Translations under genes and position numbers: made by a program
The notes under the pieces: model-generated
What the model saw: the letters and a program-made list of their open reading frames with translations, nothing else
Databases searched by the model: none
What the model was told of the DNA's origin: nothing
Source of the DNA: Pontixanthobacter aestiaquae
Lineage (GTDB): Bacteria; Pseudomonadota; Alphaproteobacteria; Sphingomonadales; Sphingomonadaceae
Reading direction: 5' to 3'
DNA: 64,000 nucleotides
Assembly (NCBI RefSeq): GCF_009827455.1
Contig: NZ_WTYZ01000001.1
Coordinates: 2,303,001 to 2,367,000, forward strand
In this document: positions 9,571 through 18,662 of the stretch, in pieces
Layout: each line of letters opens with the position of its first letter
Numbering within the stretch: position 1 is the first letter of the stretch

Positions 9571-10215
9571 ATGCAGATTACCGTTGACGCTCTCTGCTCC
9601 GGTGGGGCAACCGCTCTCCCCGACGGAGAACTAAGCGGTATTGCCAATAGCATTATCGAAGGACCTGTTGCGATAGGCGAGCGAGGCATCGCAGGTGATG
9701 TACAGGTGAACCGCCAGCATCATGGCTATCCCGCGATGGCGCTGCATCATTTTCCGCATGAGAACTATGCATGGCTGGCGCATCATTTCGGGCCGCTGCC
9801 CCGGCTGGCACAACCCGGTTCGATGGGCGAGAATATCTCGACCGACGGGCTAACCGAACATGATGTTTATATCGGCGACCGTTTTCGCCTTGGCTCGGCG
9901 CTTATCGAAGTGACGCAGCCGCGCCAGCCCTGCGCGACGATCGAGGGGCATTTGCAGAAGAAAGGGATCGTCAAAGCTCTGGTTGCGGCAGCGCGGACGG
10001 GATGGTTCTATCGCGTTCTGGAAACGGGTACGGCGCAGGCTGGCGATATGCTGGAACGGGTCGAAACCGGCAGCACCCCTTGGAGCATCGCCCGCGCTTT
10101 CCTGGCTACTTATGGTGCGGCGCGAGCGCCCGATGATGAGCTGCGCGAACTGGCCGCGCTGGACCGCGTCTCCGACCGGCTGGTGCTGGATATCGAGAAG
10201 CGCCTCGCACGCTAA
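9571..10215 (+). CDS. MOSC domain protein (YiiM-like)
   Basis: 214 aa. MOSC domains bind molybdenum cofactor or handle sulfur/N-hydroxylated substrates. The pattern GDVQVNRQHHGYPAMALHHFP, then GSMGENISTDGL, then the conserved Cys in QPRQPCATIEG (about residue 123), is that of the YiiM/MOSC family, with a C-terminal 3-alpha-like extension. The start has CTGGAGGA upstream. It stands near a pterin-reductase-like SDR and a molybdopterin oxidoreductase, which suggests, without proving, a shared link to molybdopterin. Confidence 0.85.
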   Translation: MQITVDALCSGGATALPDGELSGIANSIIEGPVAIGERGIAGDVQVNRQHHGYPAMALHHFPHENYAWLAHHFGPLPRLAQPGSMGENISTDGLTEHDVYIGDRFRLGSALIEVTQPRQPCATIEGHLQKKGIVKALVAAARTGWFYRVLETGTAQAGDMLERVETGSTPWSIARAFLATYGAARAPDDELRELAALDRVSDRLVLDIEKRLAR

Positions 10216-10386
10216 AGCGATCACGCCGCTTCCCTACCGGTCCTGAATGTGCTTCACACGAGGTGTGATTGACCTGTGCCTTCTTCCTTTTGCAGCGCCC
10301 CGAAAGCGGCCTAATGACGGCCCCGTTTTTTCTGCCCCTGGACAGTGCTCCATGCGATCCATGTCTTCAGCTAAAGGCGCTCGTTT

Positions 10387-11169
10387 ATGAACCGTCCTGC
10401 TGTCATGATTACCGGCGCGGCCAAGCGAATCGGGGCAGAAATCGCTAAAGCCTTTGGTCAGGCTGGCTGGCATGTGATTATCCATTATGGCCGCTCCGCC
10501 GAAGAGGCCGAGGCTCTCGCCGCCGAACTCCCCTCTGCAGAGGCGATCCATTGTGATCTGGCGGATAGCGATGGTGCGGTTGCGCTGGTCAAAAGTCTGG
10601 CGGGCCGGATCGACAATTGGCGGGCGCTGATCAACTCCGCGTCGATTTTTCGCTATGACAATGCAACCGATATCGATCGCGCGACGTATAACCGTTCGAT
10701 GATCATCAACGCCAAGACCCCTGCCCGTATGGCACAGGCCTATCTGGCCCATGCGCGGGCAGAGGGTGGGCGCCGGGTGATCCATGTGACCGATCAAAAG
10801 CTTGAGAATTCCAATCCGGACTTCTTCTCCTATACGATGAGCAAACACGCACTGTCTGCGACGATTGCAATGCTGGCCGATGGCGCAGCGGGGCCCGACG
10901 ACCGTGTCTATGGCCTCGCCCCGGGCGCAATTCTGGCCAGCCACGATCAAACTGCCGACGAAACCGATCAATCGCACGTGCTCAACTTGCTCCAGCGGAA
11001 AACAGAGGCGTCGGAGATTTCCGAGGCGATGCTGTTTCTGGCCGAAGGGCATCTAGCCAACGGTGAAACTCTGTTTGTCGATAGCGGGCAGCATCTGCTC
11101 GATCAGCCGCGCGATGTGATTTACTTGGCGCGGGAAACGGAGAACCACACACAGGCGGAAGGGGCCTGA
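10387..11169 (+). CDS. SDR oxidoreductase, pteridine/dihydromonapterin reductase-like
   Basis: 260 aa. The NAD(P)-binding motif TGAAKRIGAEIAKAF sits at the N-terminus; the R at the fourth motif position, and the general look, match the FolM/PTR1 branch. NSASIF replaces the usual NNAG. The active-site Tyr and Lys are in FFSYTMSKHAL, and PGAILAS follows. Such enzymes reduce dihydropterins with NADPH. It stops 2 bases before a cytochrome b gene and is probably in one operon with it and the molybdopterin protein. The substrate is inferred. Confidence 0.8.
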   Translation: MNRPAVMITGAAKRIGAEIAKAFGQAGWHVIIHYGRSAEEAEALAAELPSAEAIHCDLADSDGAVALVKSLAGRIDNWRALINSASIFRYDNATDIDRATYNRSMIINAKTPARMAQAYLAHARAEGGRRVIHVTDQKLENSNPDFFSYTMSKHALSATIAMLADGAAGPDDRVYGLAPGAILASHDQTADETDQSHVLNLLQRKTEASEISEAMLFLAEGHLANGETLFVDSGQHLLDQPRDVIYLARETENHTQAEGA

Positions 11170-11171
11170 AC

Positions 11172-11876
11172 ATGGCGAGTAAAGCGGCGAAACCGGCCAA
11201 ACGACACGGCTTGATGACACGGTTTTGGCACTGGCTGAACCTGCTCTGCCTCGTGATCCTGTTTATGTCGGGCCTCAATATCTCCAACGCGCACCGGTAT
11301 CTCTATTGGGGCAACTATGGATTTGATCCAGCGGAGGCGTGGCTGGCAGTTCCGCGCTTCCCCGGCTGGGCGACTATCCCTGACTATTACAGCCTCGCTG
11401 CCGCGCGTGACTGGCATATTCTGATGGCGTGGCCGTTTGCAGTGGGACTGCTGGCGATGTGGATCGCGATGCTGGTGTCGGGGCACTTCTGGCGCGACCT
11501 GCGGACCAGCCCGAGCGAATGGAAACCCAAAGCAATCTGGCATGATATCCGCCAGCATCTGAAGCTGAATTTCGATCACGGCGGTTCGAAGTATAATTTT
11601 CTGCAGAAAGTCGCTTACGGCGTCGTGCTCGGCATTTTTCTACCCGGCATGATCTTCACCGGCCTTGCGATCAGTCCGGGGTTTGAACCCGCTGCGCCAT
11701 GGCTGGTCGATATTCTGGGCGGACGGCAGAGTGCGCGTTCGATCCACTTCATATTCTCATGGGGCATCTTCGCATTCTTCGTGGTGCATGTGGTGCTGGT
11801 GCTGCTCGCGGGGCCAATCGGCCAGATCAGGGATATGATCACCGGCGGCAAGTTAGAGGAGGGAGACGCGCAATGA
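11172..11876 (+). CDS. Cytochrome b561-type membrane subunit
   Basis: 234 aa with four membrane helices. Heme-ligand candidates are the His in TRFWHWLNLL (helix 1), the His in RDWHILMAWPF (helix 2) and His residues in SIHFIFSWGIFAFFVVHVV (helix 4), as in the Ni-hydrogenase/thiosulfate-reductase cytochrome b family. The last codon overlaps the start of the molybdopterin gene in an ATGA arrangement, so it is most likely the membrane electron-transfer partner of that enzyme. AAGGGGCC upstream serves as ribosome site. Confidence 0.88.
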   Translation: MASKAAKPAKRHGLMTRFWHWLNLLCLVILFMSGLNISNAHRYLYWGNYGFDPAEAWLAVPRFPGWATIPDYYSLAAARDWHILMAWPFAVGLLAMWIAMLVSGHFWRDLRTSPSEWKPKAIWHDIRQHLKLNFDHGGSKYNFLQKVAYGVVLGIFLPGMIFTGLAISPGFEPAAPWLVDILGGRQSARSIHFIFSWGIFAFFVVHVVLVLLAGPIGQIRDMITGGKLEEGDAQ

Positions 11877-12625
11877 ACGGCACTATCGGAAGGCGCGGTG
11901 TTCTCGCGGGAGCAAGCATGTTGTTCCTTGGAGCGTGCTCCAAAGTCGCGGACAGCACAGTCGGATCGCATCTTCTGGGCGCTGCGGAGACATGGCACAA
12001 GAAAGTGCACCGTTCGCTCGCCGACCGGATGGCCCTCGCCCGCGAGTACGAGAAAGACGATATCTCGCCGACTTTCAAAGGCAACGGCACCGTCAATATC
12101 AACACCCCCGAATACCAAGCCGCGACCCAAAACCGGTTTGCCGATTGGCGGCTGGAAGTGCGCGGCATGGTCGACACTCCGATGTCGCTGAGCATGGACA
12201 ATATCCGCGCCCTGCCCCAGCGCACCCAGATCACCCGGCATGATTGTGTCGAAGGCTGGAGCGCGATTGGTGAATGGACCGGACCGCAGCTCTCCACTCT
12301 GCTGGAGGCCGCCGGGGTGCAGGAAGGCGCCAATTTTGTGGTGTTCCGCTGCGCCGACCGTTTCAGCCAAGGCCCCTATTATGAGAGCGTCGATATGATC
12401 GATGCGATGCATCCGCAGACTATCGTTGCGCATATGCTAAATGGCGAAGCGCTACCGGTCAAAAACGGTGCACCGCTGCGGATGCGGGTGGAGAGGCAAC
12501 TCGGCTACAAACACCCCAAATACCTCACCGCAATCGAGCTGGTCGCCAGCCTCGACGATATCGGCGAAGGCCAAGGCGGCTATTGGGAAGATCACCATGG
12601 CTATCAATGGTATGCGGGGATTTGA
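11873..12625 (+). CDS. Molybdopterin-dependent oxidoreductase, Tat lipoprotein
   Basis: 250 aa. Twin arginines at 7-8 (GRRGVLAGASMLFLGAC) are followed by a lipobox with Cys22, so export by Tat and lipid anchoring is likely. The molybdopterin domain of the sulfite-oxidase fold has its probable Mo ligand Cys in RHDCVEGWSAIGEWTG (about residue 124), and shows MRVERQLGYKHPKY in the last third. MsrP and related enzymes reduce oxidised methionine or act on sulfite; the substrate here is not shown. Unlike the usual MsrP/MsrQ pair, the partner is a b561-type cytochrome. Confidence 0.87.
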   Translation: MNGTIGRRGVLAGASMLFLGACSKVADSTVGSHLLGAAETWHKKVHRSLADRMALAREYEKDDISPTFKGNGTVNINTPEYQAATQNRFADWRLEVRGMVDTPMSLSMDNIRALPQRTQITRHDCVEGWSAIGEWTGPQLSTLLEAAGVQEGANFVVFRCADRFSQGPYYESVDMIDAMHPQTIVAHMLNGEALPVKNGAPLRMRVERQLGYKHPKYLTAIELVASLDDIGEGQGGYWEDHHGYQWYAGI

Positions 12626-12633
12626 TTATCAAA

Positions 12634-12728
12634 CTCCTCCCCTTTGAGGGGGAGGCCGGGTGCGGGTGTACGGCGCTGGTAACTCAGGTCGAACACCCAC
12701 CCCTAACCCCTCCATCGAGGGAGGGGTA
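12634..12728. repeat. Palindromic repeat between convergent genes, likely bidirectional terminator
   Basis: Two hairpins bracket the gap: CTCCCCTTTGAGGGGGAG at about 12637-12654 and CCCCTCCATCGAGGGAGGGG at 12707-12726, separated by a GGGTG...CACCC pair. The block belongs to the same class of C-rich palindromes as 3902-4185 and lies between a plus-strand and a minus-strand stop, where it can end both transcripts. Confidence 0.7.
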
Positions 12729-12734
12729 AGATGG

Positions 12735-13172
12735 CTACTCCGGATAAATCCGCGCCATCGTTTCCCAATCCTCGCCGATCATTTCTTCGAGGACGTCCAG
12801 ATCAACATCGGCCAGCTTGTTGATATACAGGCAGCTTTTACCCTTTGAGTGTTTGCCCAATCGCTTCAATTGCGCATCGCGGCGTTTGCCGGTCTCTTCG
12901 TCGCAATAACCGCCCATCAGATAGAGCGAGTGCTTGGCCTTGCGCGGGCTGAACCCGCCGCGCATCCATGTGACATCGCGCCCGCTGGCATAGGTGGTGT
13001 TGTACACGCCGTAGCCGATAATCGACGGCCCCCACATTTGCGGTTCCTCTCTCGTCACCCTGCGGAACATCGCGTCGATGACCTTTGCCTCGTCGCGCTT
13101 CCACTCCGGCTCTACGCCCGCGATAAACTGCTCCACAGAGACATCGGTTGGCTTGGTTTTCGGTTCGCTCAT
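12735..13172 (-). CDS. DUF1801 domain protein
   Basis: 145 aa. The family core appears as VEQFIAGVEPEWKRDEA, then MWGPSIIGYGVYNTTYASG, then a KGKSCLYINKLADVD segment. This is the YdhG/DUF1801 fold; its biochemical role is unsettled. The start at 13172 is chosen for GGGAGAAG upstream; the longer reading to 13328 would run into the promoter of the divergent fatty-acid synthase gene. About 100 bases separate the two divergent starts. Confidence 0.85.
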   Translation of the reverse strand: MSEPKTKPTDVSVEQFIAGVEPEWKRDEAKVIDAMFRRVTREEPQMWGPSIIGYGVYNTTYASGRDVTWMRGGFSPRKAKHSLYLMGGYCDEETGKRRDAQLKRLGKHSKGKSCLYINKLADVDLDVLEEMIGEDWETMARIYPE

Positions 13173-13275
13173 ACCACTTCTCCCGCCGGCAGAATGCGCG
13201 ATTGATTGACACGGCGCAAGCGAGCGGCAATCTGCCCCTAAAATAAATAAAACATAATCTGGGGGCTGAATATCA

Positions 13276-14598
13276 ATGTGGCTTTTGAGCAAATTTCTGT
13301 CGGGTGCGATCCATACGGGCACAATCATCGTGACCGATCATGACGGCAAGGAATATACTTTCGGCGCAGGCGAAGGGCTCGATGAACGCGGCCCGATCCG
13401 CATTCGCCTGACCAACAAAAAAGCCGCAAACCACATCGCCCGCTACCCGCAAATGGGCGCGGGTGAGGCGTTTATGTGGGGCTGGCTGGTGGTCGATGAA
13501 CCGCATGATATCCGCGACATGATCCTGTTCGTCACCATGAACACCAAGAAGCAGGGCGACAGCGCGATCCAGGCCAAAGGTATCCTGCGCAAAACCGGTC
13601 AGGCGCTGAAGGCCAAGCTGGACGGCATCAATTTGCGCAGCAGCGCGCGCAAGAATGCCGAACATACCTACAATCTCACCCGCCGCCTGTATGAGCTGTT
13701 CCTCGACGAAGACCGCCAATACACCATGGCCTATTACCGCGAAGATCCCGAGAACACTTCGCTCGAAAAAGCGCAGATGGACAAGAAGGCCCATATGGCC
13801 GCCAAGATGCACATCAAGCGGCCCGAAGATAATGGCGGCGTTCCGATGAAAGTGCTCGATATCGGCTGCGGCTGGGGCGGTTTCGCGCTCTATCTGCACG
13901 AGCATTACGGCTGCGAAGTGCTCGGCGTCGCCCTCGCGCCTGACCAGATCGCCTTCTGCAAAGAACGCGCAGAGGCGGCGGGCGTGGCCGACAAAGTCAA
14001 ATTCGCATTGATGGATTACCGCGATGTCGAGGGAGAGGGAACGTTCGACCGCATCTCCAGCGTCGGCTTGCTCGAACATGTCGGTACGATCCACTATCCG
14101 CAATTCTTCGAGCATACGGGCCGCCTGCTCAAAAAGGACGGCGTTATGTTCAGCCATTGCTGCGGCCGCGCGGGTCCTCCGGGATTAACTGATGCATGGA
14201 CGCGCACTTACATCTTCCCGGGCGGCTATATCCCTGCCCTGTCCGAACTGGTCACGCAGAGCGAGCAATATGGCTGGCAAGTAATGGATGTTGAGGCGAT
14301 GCGCTTCCACTACTCCTACACGCTGGAGGAATGGTACAACCGCACCGTGATGCACAAAGACGAGATCACCCAAATGTATGACGAGGTCTTCTACCGCATG
14401 TGGCTGTTCTACCTGGCCGGCGCCGAACAAAGCTTCCGCAACGGCACAATGGTCAACTGGCAATTGCTCTACGTCAAAGAACGCGACGCCATCCCGATGA
14501 CGCGGGAGTATATGGAGCAAGAGAGCGCGCGGTTGAGAGAAGCGGGTGTCGTCCCGGAGTGGAGTTTGGGTGCGGGGCTGAGAGAGGCTGCGGAGTGA
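13276..14598 (+). CDS. cfa: Cyclopropane-fatty-acyl-phospholipid synthase (copy 1)
   Basis: 440 aa. It transfers a methylene from S-adenosylmethionine to unsaturated lipid chains. The SAM site VLDIGCGWGGFALYL lies near 195; VGLLEHVG and FIFPGGYIPA-like TYIFPGGYIPALSEL follow, as does the family C-terminal YRMWLFYLAGAEQSF. An N-terminal lipid-binding domain (about 1-130) precedes the catalytic domain. GGGGGC stands upstream of the start. A second, shorter copy is at 18663-19913. Confidence 0.92.
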   Translation: MWLLSKFLSGAIHTGTIIVTDHDGKEYTFGAGEGLDERGPIRIRLTNKKAANHIARYPQMGAGEAFMWGWLVVDEPHDIRDMILFVTMNTKKQGDSAIQAKGILRKTGQALKAKLDGINLRSSARKNAEHTYNLTRRLYELFLDEDRQYTMAYYREDPENTSLEKAQMDKKAHMAAKMHIKRPEDNGGVPMKVLDIGCGWGGFALYLHEHYGCEVLGVALAPDQIAFCKERAEAAGVADKVKFALMDYRDVEGEGTFDRISSVGLLEHVGTIHYPQFFEHTGRLLKKDGVMFSHCCGRAGPPGLTDAWTRTYIFPGGYIPALSELVTQSEQYGWQVMDVEAMRFHYSYTLEEWYNRTVMHKDEITQMYDEVFYRMWLFYLAGAEQSFRNGTMVNWQLLYVKERDAIPMTREYMEQESARLREAGVVPEWSLGAGLREAAE

Positions 14599-14609
14599 GT
14601 CTGCCGCTA

Positions 14610-15395
14610 CTATTTCGAGTCAATAGCTCCACAATATTGCTCGATCTCTGGATCGCTCAAAAACAAATTACGATTAAAGTTTGCTGAGCTAACCTTTGAT
14701 GACGCCGTTTGACTCTCGACATCGACGGCAAGTCCTTCCACAAACTGTCTGTATTTTCTCGAAATTTCAGTCGGACTGGCTCCATTTGCGCATCGTATTT
14801 TGAGCGACGTAGAATTTATTATCCCTGAATTTGGGTACAGTGCCTCTGCCTCTTCAATCATACTCAAGGCAGCGTCGTCATTCTCTTGTCTCAATCTTGC
14901 GTAAGCAATGCCTTCTAGGGCGATTCCACGCCATCTATCTTTCTCGCCTTCGCCGCGCCAAGCGATAGACTCACTGAGCGACAGTACTTCATTATATTCA
15001 CTCTCAAGTTCTTCGAAGTCATCAAGCGAGGCCGCTGTAATACGCCCTTCGATCGTGTCCCGCAGTTTCAAATACAACGAAGTAAGCTCCTTCCAAAAGC
15101 CACATCTGATGCGATAGTCTGGGATACATCCATTCTCCAATAGCGGCATTTGGACCTCGAGTTGGTCCGCCAAAGCACCAGAGTTGGCTAGTAGCAGGAT
15201 CTGGCTGCTGACCATCTGGTCACGTTCGTAACTCAGTGCAGCTACTTGAGACTCCAGACTTTCCCGTTTTTCTTCCAGATCTCGGACGCTCTTGTCCAGT
15301 TGCCTAAAACTCAGCATTCCAACGATCAGAAAAAGACCGGCAAGAATCCACAAGACGGCTGACCATGAAATCTCGATCTGCTTTTCGCGGCTCAT
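14610..15395 (-). CDS. Membrane-anchored coiled-coil protein of unknown function
   Basis: 261 aa, not recognised. One membrane helix near the N-terminus (about 10-29, SAVLWILAGLFLIVGML) is followed by a coiled coil (about 30-60, LDKSVRDLEEKRESLESQVA), then an acidic helical region resembling TPR-like repeats (GIAYARLRQENDDAALSMIEEAEALYPNSG). Base composition is visibly more AT-rich than the flanking lipid genes. It overlaps the upstream gene by 4 bases (ATGA), so the two are a coupled pair. A defence or envelope function is possible but not supported by any recognisable catalytic motif. Confidence 0.65.
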   Translation of the reverse strand: MSREKQIEISWSAVLWILAGLFLIVGMLSFRQLDKSVRDLEEKRESLESQVAALSYERDQMVSSQILLLANSGALADQLEVQMPLLENGCIPDYRIRCGFWKELTSLYLKLRDTIEGRITAASLDDFEELESEYNEVLSLSESIAWRGEGEKDRWRGIALEGIAYARLRQENDDAALSMIEEAEALYPNSGIINSTSLKIRCANGASPTEISRKYRQFVEGLAVDVESQTASSKVSSANFNRNLFLSDPEIEQYCGAIDSK

Positions 15396-15757
15396 TTCTT
15401 ATCCCCGGCGTCTTTCGCCACTATCTTGAATGGTATGAGGTCTGAAAGTTGTTTCAAGTGACGAGAGCGCAGGAACCCACTGGCCATAAACGTCACGATA
15501 GAGGGACCAAAGATTAGAATGGCCCTAACCTCAACAGGCAGGTCGTAGTTTATGTAAGGTATATCTTTTGTGATCGTGGTTGCCATTCCGACCGACATCC
15601 AAAATATCGAAAATGCCAGAAGCACATTCGACCGCGGATTTGCATCACGATTTGAACGAGCCGAGTCACCGGGCGGTGGGTTGTCTGAACCTTCCGTTCC
15701 TTCTCCGGCATGGAGTTTTACTACGTTGTCGGCATCATTGCCCAAGACCAGCCCCAA
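15392..15757 (-). CDS. Small two-helix membrane protein of unknown function
   Basis: 121 aa, not recognised. A polar N-terminal 45 residues (EGTEGSDNPPPGDSARSNRD) precede two membrane helices (about 46-64, LLAFSIFWMSVGMATTI, and about 78-97, AILIFGPSIVTFMASGFL) and a basic tail. The first in-frame start candidate is TTG at 15757 with only a weak ribosome site (GGAAT), so the start is uncertain. It is coupled by a 4-base overlap to the coiled-coil membrane protein downstream. Confidence 0.55.
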   Translation of the reverse strand: MGLVLGNDADNVVKLHAGEGTEGSDNPPPGDSARSNRDANPRSNVLLAFSIFWMSVGMATTITKDIPYINYDLPVEVRAILIFGPSIVTFMASGFLRSRHLKQLSDLIPFKIVAKDAGDKK

Positions 15758-16086
15758 CTCAATTCCAGTTAGTTGTCTGAAGCAAGCTACCGTTGCCAGC
15801 TACTCGACCAACCACTTTACGATATGATTGAGCCGTCAAACTACTACGATGTCAACAGCTAGCTTTTTTATCGATTATGTCGAACAACTCCAAGCAAATG
15901 GTTATGTTCGGGTGCAATCTATCCCAGGGGCATACCAATCAGTGGATGTATTCCTATAGATCACGGCCCACAATGCTTCGCCTGAGATACTCATGCCAAA
16001 CGCTAGACAAGTCTGATGGATTGCTAAGCTACTTAGCCTCCACCCCCTCAACCCTTTCTCAACACCATTCTGCTACCCGCCCAGGC
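15758..16086. other. Non-coding gap upstream of the diguanylate cyclase
   Basis: About 330 bases between divergent genes. An open frame continuous with the downstream GGDEF gene runs from 15877, but its translation is low-complexity and unlike the family, and its base composition is AT-richer. I see no RNA gene or clear operator here, only room for two divergent promoters. Confidence 0.5.
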
Positions 16087-16914
16087 GTGTTGAAATCGAT
16101 ATGTCTCGACGCAGATGTCCTAAAAAAGACGCTGCTGCTGGCGGCGCTGTCGACTGTGGGTTCGGTTATCCTTGTCGGCGGGAGCTACTACGCGATCTAT
16201 GGCGTGGACGGGCGGTTTGGCAGCGCGATGCGCTTTGCCCTGTTTGTGCCGTTCTTTTGCTCGTTCCCGATCGGACTGGTGATCCATTCGCAGAGCAAGC
16301 GGCTGGAACGGCTCAATGCAGAGCTGCAAGGTGCTACCGAAGCTGCCGAGGCGCTCAACCTGCGGTTGATGCATGAGGCATCGCATGATGCCATGACCGG
16401 TATCCTCAACCGGAAGTACTTCCTCGCCGAGCTGACCGCCGGATGCGCGGACCAATCACCGGATAGCTTGCTGTTGATCGATGCCGACCGGTTCAAGGCG
16501 ATCAATGACCGGTTCGGCCATCATACCGGCGATGAAGCCCTGATCAGAATGGCCAAGCTGATCACAAACCATTTGCGACCCGACGATGTAGTCGCCCGGA
16601 TCGGGGGCGAGGAGTTTGCCGTGCTGCTCAAAAATCAAACCATCGGCGAGGCATGGATCGTGGCCGAACAAATCCGCCACGCCATCTATGCCGAGAATTT
16701 CCTCGCCGATGAAGGCGAGCGCTGCCAGCTATCGGTTAGTATCGGCGTAAACCGGGTGGATCAAACCGACCGCCGCTTCCCCTTCCGCAAAGTCGATCTG
16801 GCTTTGTACGAAGCCAAAAGCCGCGGCCGCAACCGGACCGTTAAATTCGAACCGGACATGGATGTTCCGACATCCGCACGATACGGTGGCACAGCCGATT
16901 TGGCGGCGGGCTAG
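16087..16914 (+). CDS. Diguanylate cyclase with two membrane helices
   Basis: About 275 aa from GTG 16087. Two hydrophobic helices (TLLLAALSTVGSVILVGGSYY and FALFVPFFCSFPIGLVI) are followed by a short coiled coil (LERLNAELQGATEAAEALN) and a GGDEF domain with an active GGEEF signature (ARIGGEEFAVLL) and DADRFKAINDRFGH. It should make cyclic di-GMP from GTP. The upstream start at 15877 would add about 70 unlikely residues; no strong ribosome site decides between them. An RxxD inhibitory site is not evident five residues before GGEEF (RPDD lies further upstream). Confidence 0.85.
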   Translation: MLKSICLDADVLKKTLLLAALSTVGSVILVGGSYYAIYGVDGRFGSAMRFALFVPFFCSFPIGLVIHSQSKRLERLNAELQGATEAAEALNLRLMHEASHDAMTGILNRKYFLAELTAGCADQSPDSLLLIDADRFKAINDRFGHHTGDEALIRMAKLITNHLRPDDVVARIGGEEFAVLLKNQTIGEAWIVAEQIRHAIYAENFLADEGERCQLSVSIGVNRVDQTDRRFPFRKVDLALYEAKSRGRNRTVKFEPDMDVPTSARYGGTADLAAG

Positions 16915-17172
16915 CGCAAGTCCGCGTCCCCTTTCTCTCCGCAAAAGAGGCGTGTTCGATGGGCTGGACGAGCGCGGATTTTCCTACATGCCGTCGCCAC
17001 GCTATATTCACATCGGCCCCCTAAGACACGCTCGGGACAGGCTTTGACAATTGAATAAATCTGAAAACCCGGCGCCGAGATGTAAAACTTAATATACGAT
17101 ACCTCACACGTGCAAAATTGGCTAAGTTTCTACGTGATTCACGCCATCGTCACGCTGCGACTCGGATTGGAT

Positions 17173-18543
17173 CTAGCTTTTCACGAGGCGGTAGACCGGA
17201 CCAAATCCGACCAGACCTGCGCCGATAAATGGGAGGGCAACAACCCACAGCCGGACACCCGTAAGACCTTCAGGACTGGCGATGCTGACCGCCGCTGTCA
17301 TCGCGAGCCCGGTGCAGATCAGCAGCATGCCCAGAACCAGACGCCAATGCGGAACCGGATAGTCGCGCTTGGCCGGGCCCCCAAGACGGGAGGAGCCTCT
17401 CTCATACCGCACAAACAGCATGATCAGCGGCAACGTTACTGCGATATACAGAGCAAACCAGATCGGCCGTGTAAACCACCAAGCGGCACTTCCCGGAGCG
17501 ACGTCGAGTCCGATACCGCCCGCCAGCCAAGCGGCGATCATTACCAGCACAAAGGCCGTCAAATGCCACAGATAGATGCTCATGATCATGCCGTTCATCA
17601 GCACCACGCCGGTCCAGATACGGATATTGTCGAGCATTTTGCGTGCGGGCTTCTCCAACGACAATGCCAAGCCGGTTTGCATCACGCCCAGTGCCAACAG
17701 GGCTATTGTCGGCGGCATGGAGTTGGCGATCTCTGCCCCCGGGACCCCGATCATAGCCACTGGATAAGGGCCGAACCAGACAAGCGCTATCAGCACCGCC
17801 AATCCGCCGATGAACCACAGCAGCGCAACGCCTTCAAACCGGCCATCGCGCCATGCGTAACCAAGCTGATGAACGCCCACCCAGACAAACAGGAAGTTGA
17901 GAAAGTTGATATAGGGCACGCCAAACGACAAAGTCAGCACATCTATGAGAACTGCGGCGGCGACCAATGCTGCAAAGCTCAGCCATCCGAAGCGCTCCCA
18001 CAATCGGTAGGTCAGCGGCGCAAGTGCAGTGACCAGCAGATAGACGGCGAGGAACCACACTGGGATCAGCGCCAACTGCGTCGCCATCCGCACGACACTT
18101 CGCTCGATGCCCATTTGCGTACCGAAGAAGGCGATAATGCCCCATACCAGCAGCACCGGGAATACAGGATTAATCAGGCGCTGGATGCGGCTCGCAAACC
18201 AGCCCGAGTAGTGTCCGCCCTTCTTCCTGGTCGCAGCCCAGCTCACGCCATTGGAATAGCCGCCGACAAGGAAAAAGACCGGCATCACCTGAAAGCCCCA
18301 GGTCAGCCACTGGCTCCATGGCAAGATGCCGAGCAGATGGCCGCCCTGCACTGTACCGTTCTCATCAATATAGGGCGCCGCGACCAACCAATGCCCGATC
18401 ACAACAGCGAGGATCGAGAATGCGCGCAGGAAATCAACATAGCGATTGCGCTCCGGCGGGGCCAATTCGGCCATCTCCCGTGCCTTTGACCATAAGGTGC
18501 GTTTGGCAGGTCTCGCAGGCGTTCCCGCATCGAAATCTGGCAT
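17173..18543 (-). CDS. Acyltransferase family 3 membrane protein (OpgC/OafA-like)
   Basis: 456 aa with about ten to twelve membrane helices. The family opening RYVDFLRAFSILAVVIGHW carries the conserved Arg and His; VFFLVGGYSNG follows. Members transfer acyl groups to periplasmic glucans, sugars or lipids; the substrate is not readable here. The start at 18543 (MPDFDAG) is preferred to TTG at 18552, which would sit on top of its own AGAGAGGG ribosome site. It is divergent from the second cfa gene over about 119 bases. Confidence 0.85.
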   Translation of the reverse strand: MPDFDAGTPARPAKRTLWSKAREMAELAPPERNRYVDFLRAFSILAVVIGHWLVAAPYIDENGTVQGGHLLGILPWSQWLTWGFQVMPVFFLVGGYSNGVSWAATRKKGGHYSGWFASRIQRLINPVFPVLLVWGIIAFFGTQMGIERSVVRMATQLALIPVWFLAVYLLVTALAPLTYRLWERFGWLSFAALVAAAVLIDVLTLSFGVPYINFLNFLFVWVGVHQLGYAWRDGRFEGVALLWFIGGLAVLIALVWFGPYPVAMIGVPGAEIANSMPPTIALLALGVMQTGLALSLEKPARKMLDNIRIWTGVVLMNGMIMSIYLWHLTAFVLVMIAAWLAGGIGLDVAPGSAAWWFTRPIWFALYIAVTLPLIMLFVRYERGSSRLGGPAKRDYPVPHWRLVLGMLLICTGLAMTAAVSIASPEGLTGVRLWVVALPFIGAGLVGFGPVYRLVKS

Positions 18544-18662
18544 AAGTTTCAAACCCTCTCTTTCCAGAAACTAGGCAGCAGTCAGGTCCCAGACAAGGTC
18601 TCACATGTAACGGTTCCCCTTCCCCAACCGAATGTTCTATCATTGACAACGGAGGAACGGGC

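Noticed and set aside
15877..16086. N-terminal extension of the diguanylate cyclase
   Set aside because: Residues are unlike the family and base composition is non-coding; GTG 16087 just before the first membrane helix is more credible, though not certain.
17110..18489. A 459-codon plus-strand frame
   Set aside because: Antisense to the acyltransferase gene; translation is rich in His, Gln and Arg without any domain pattern.
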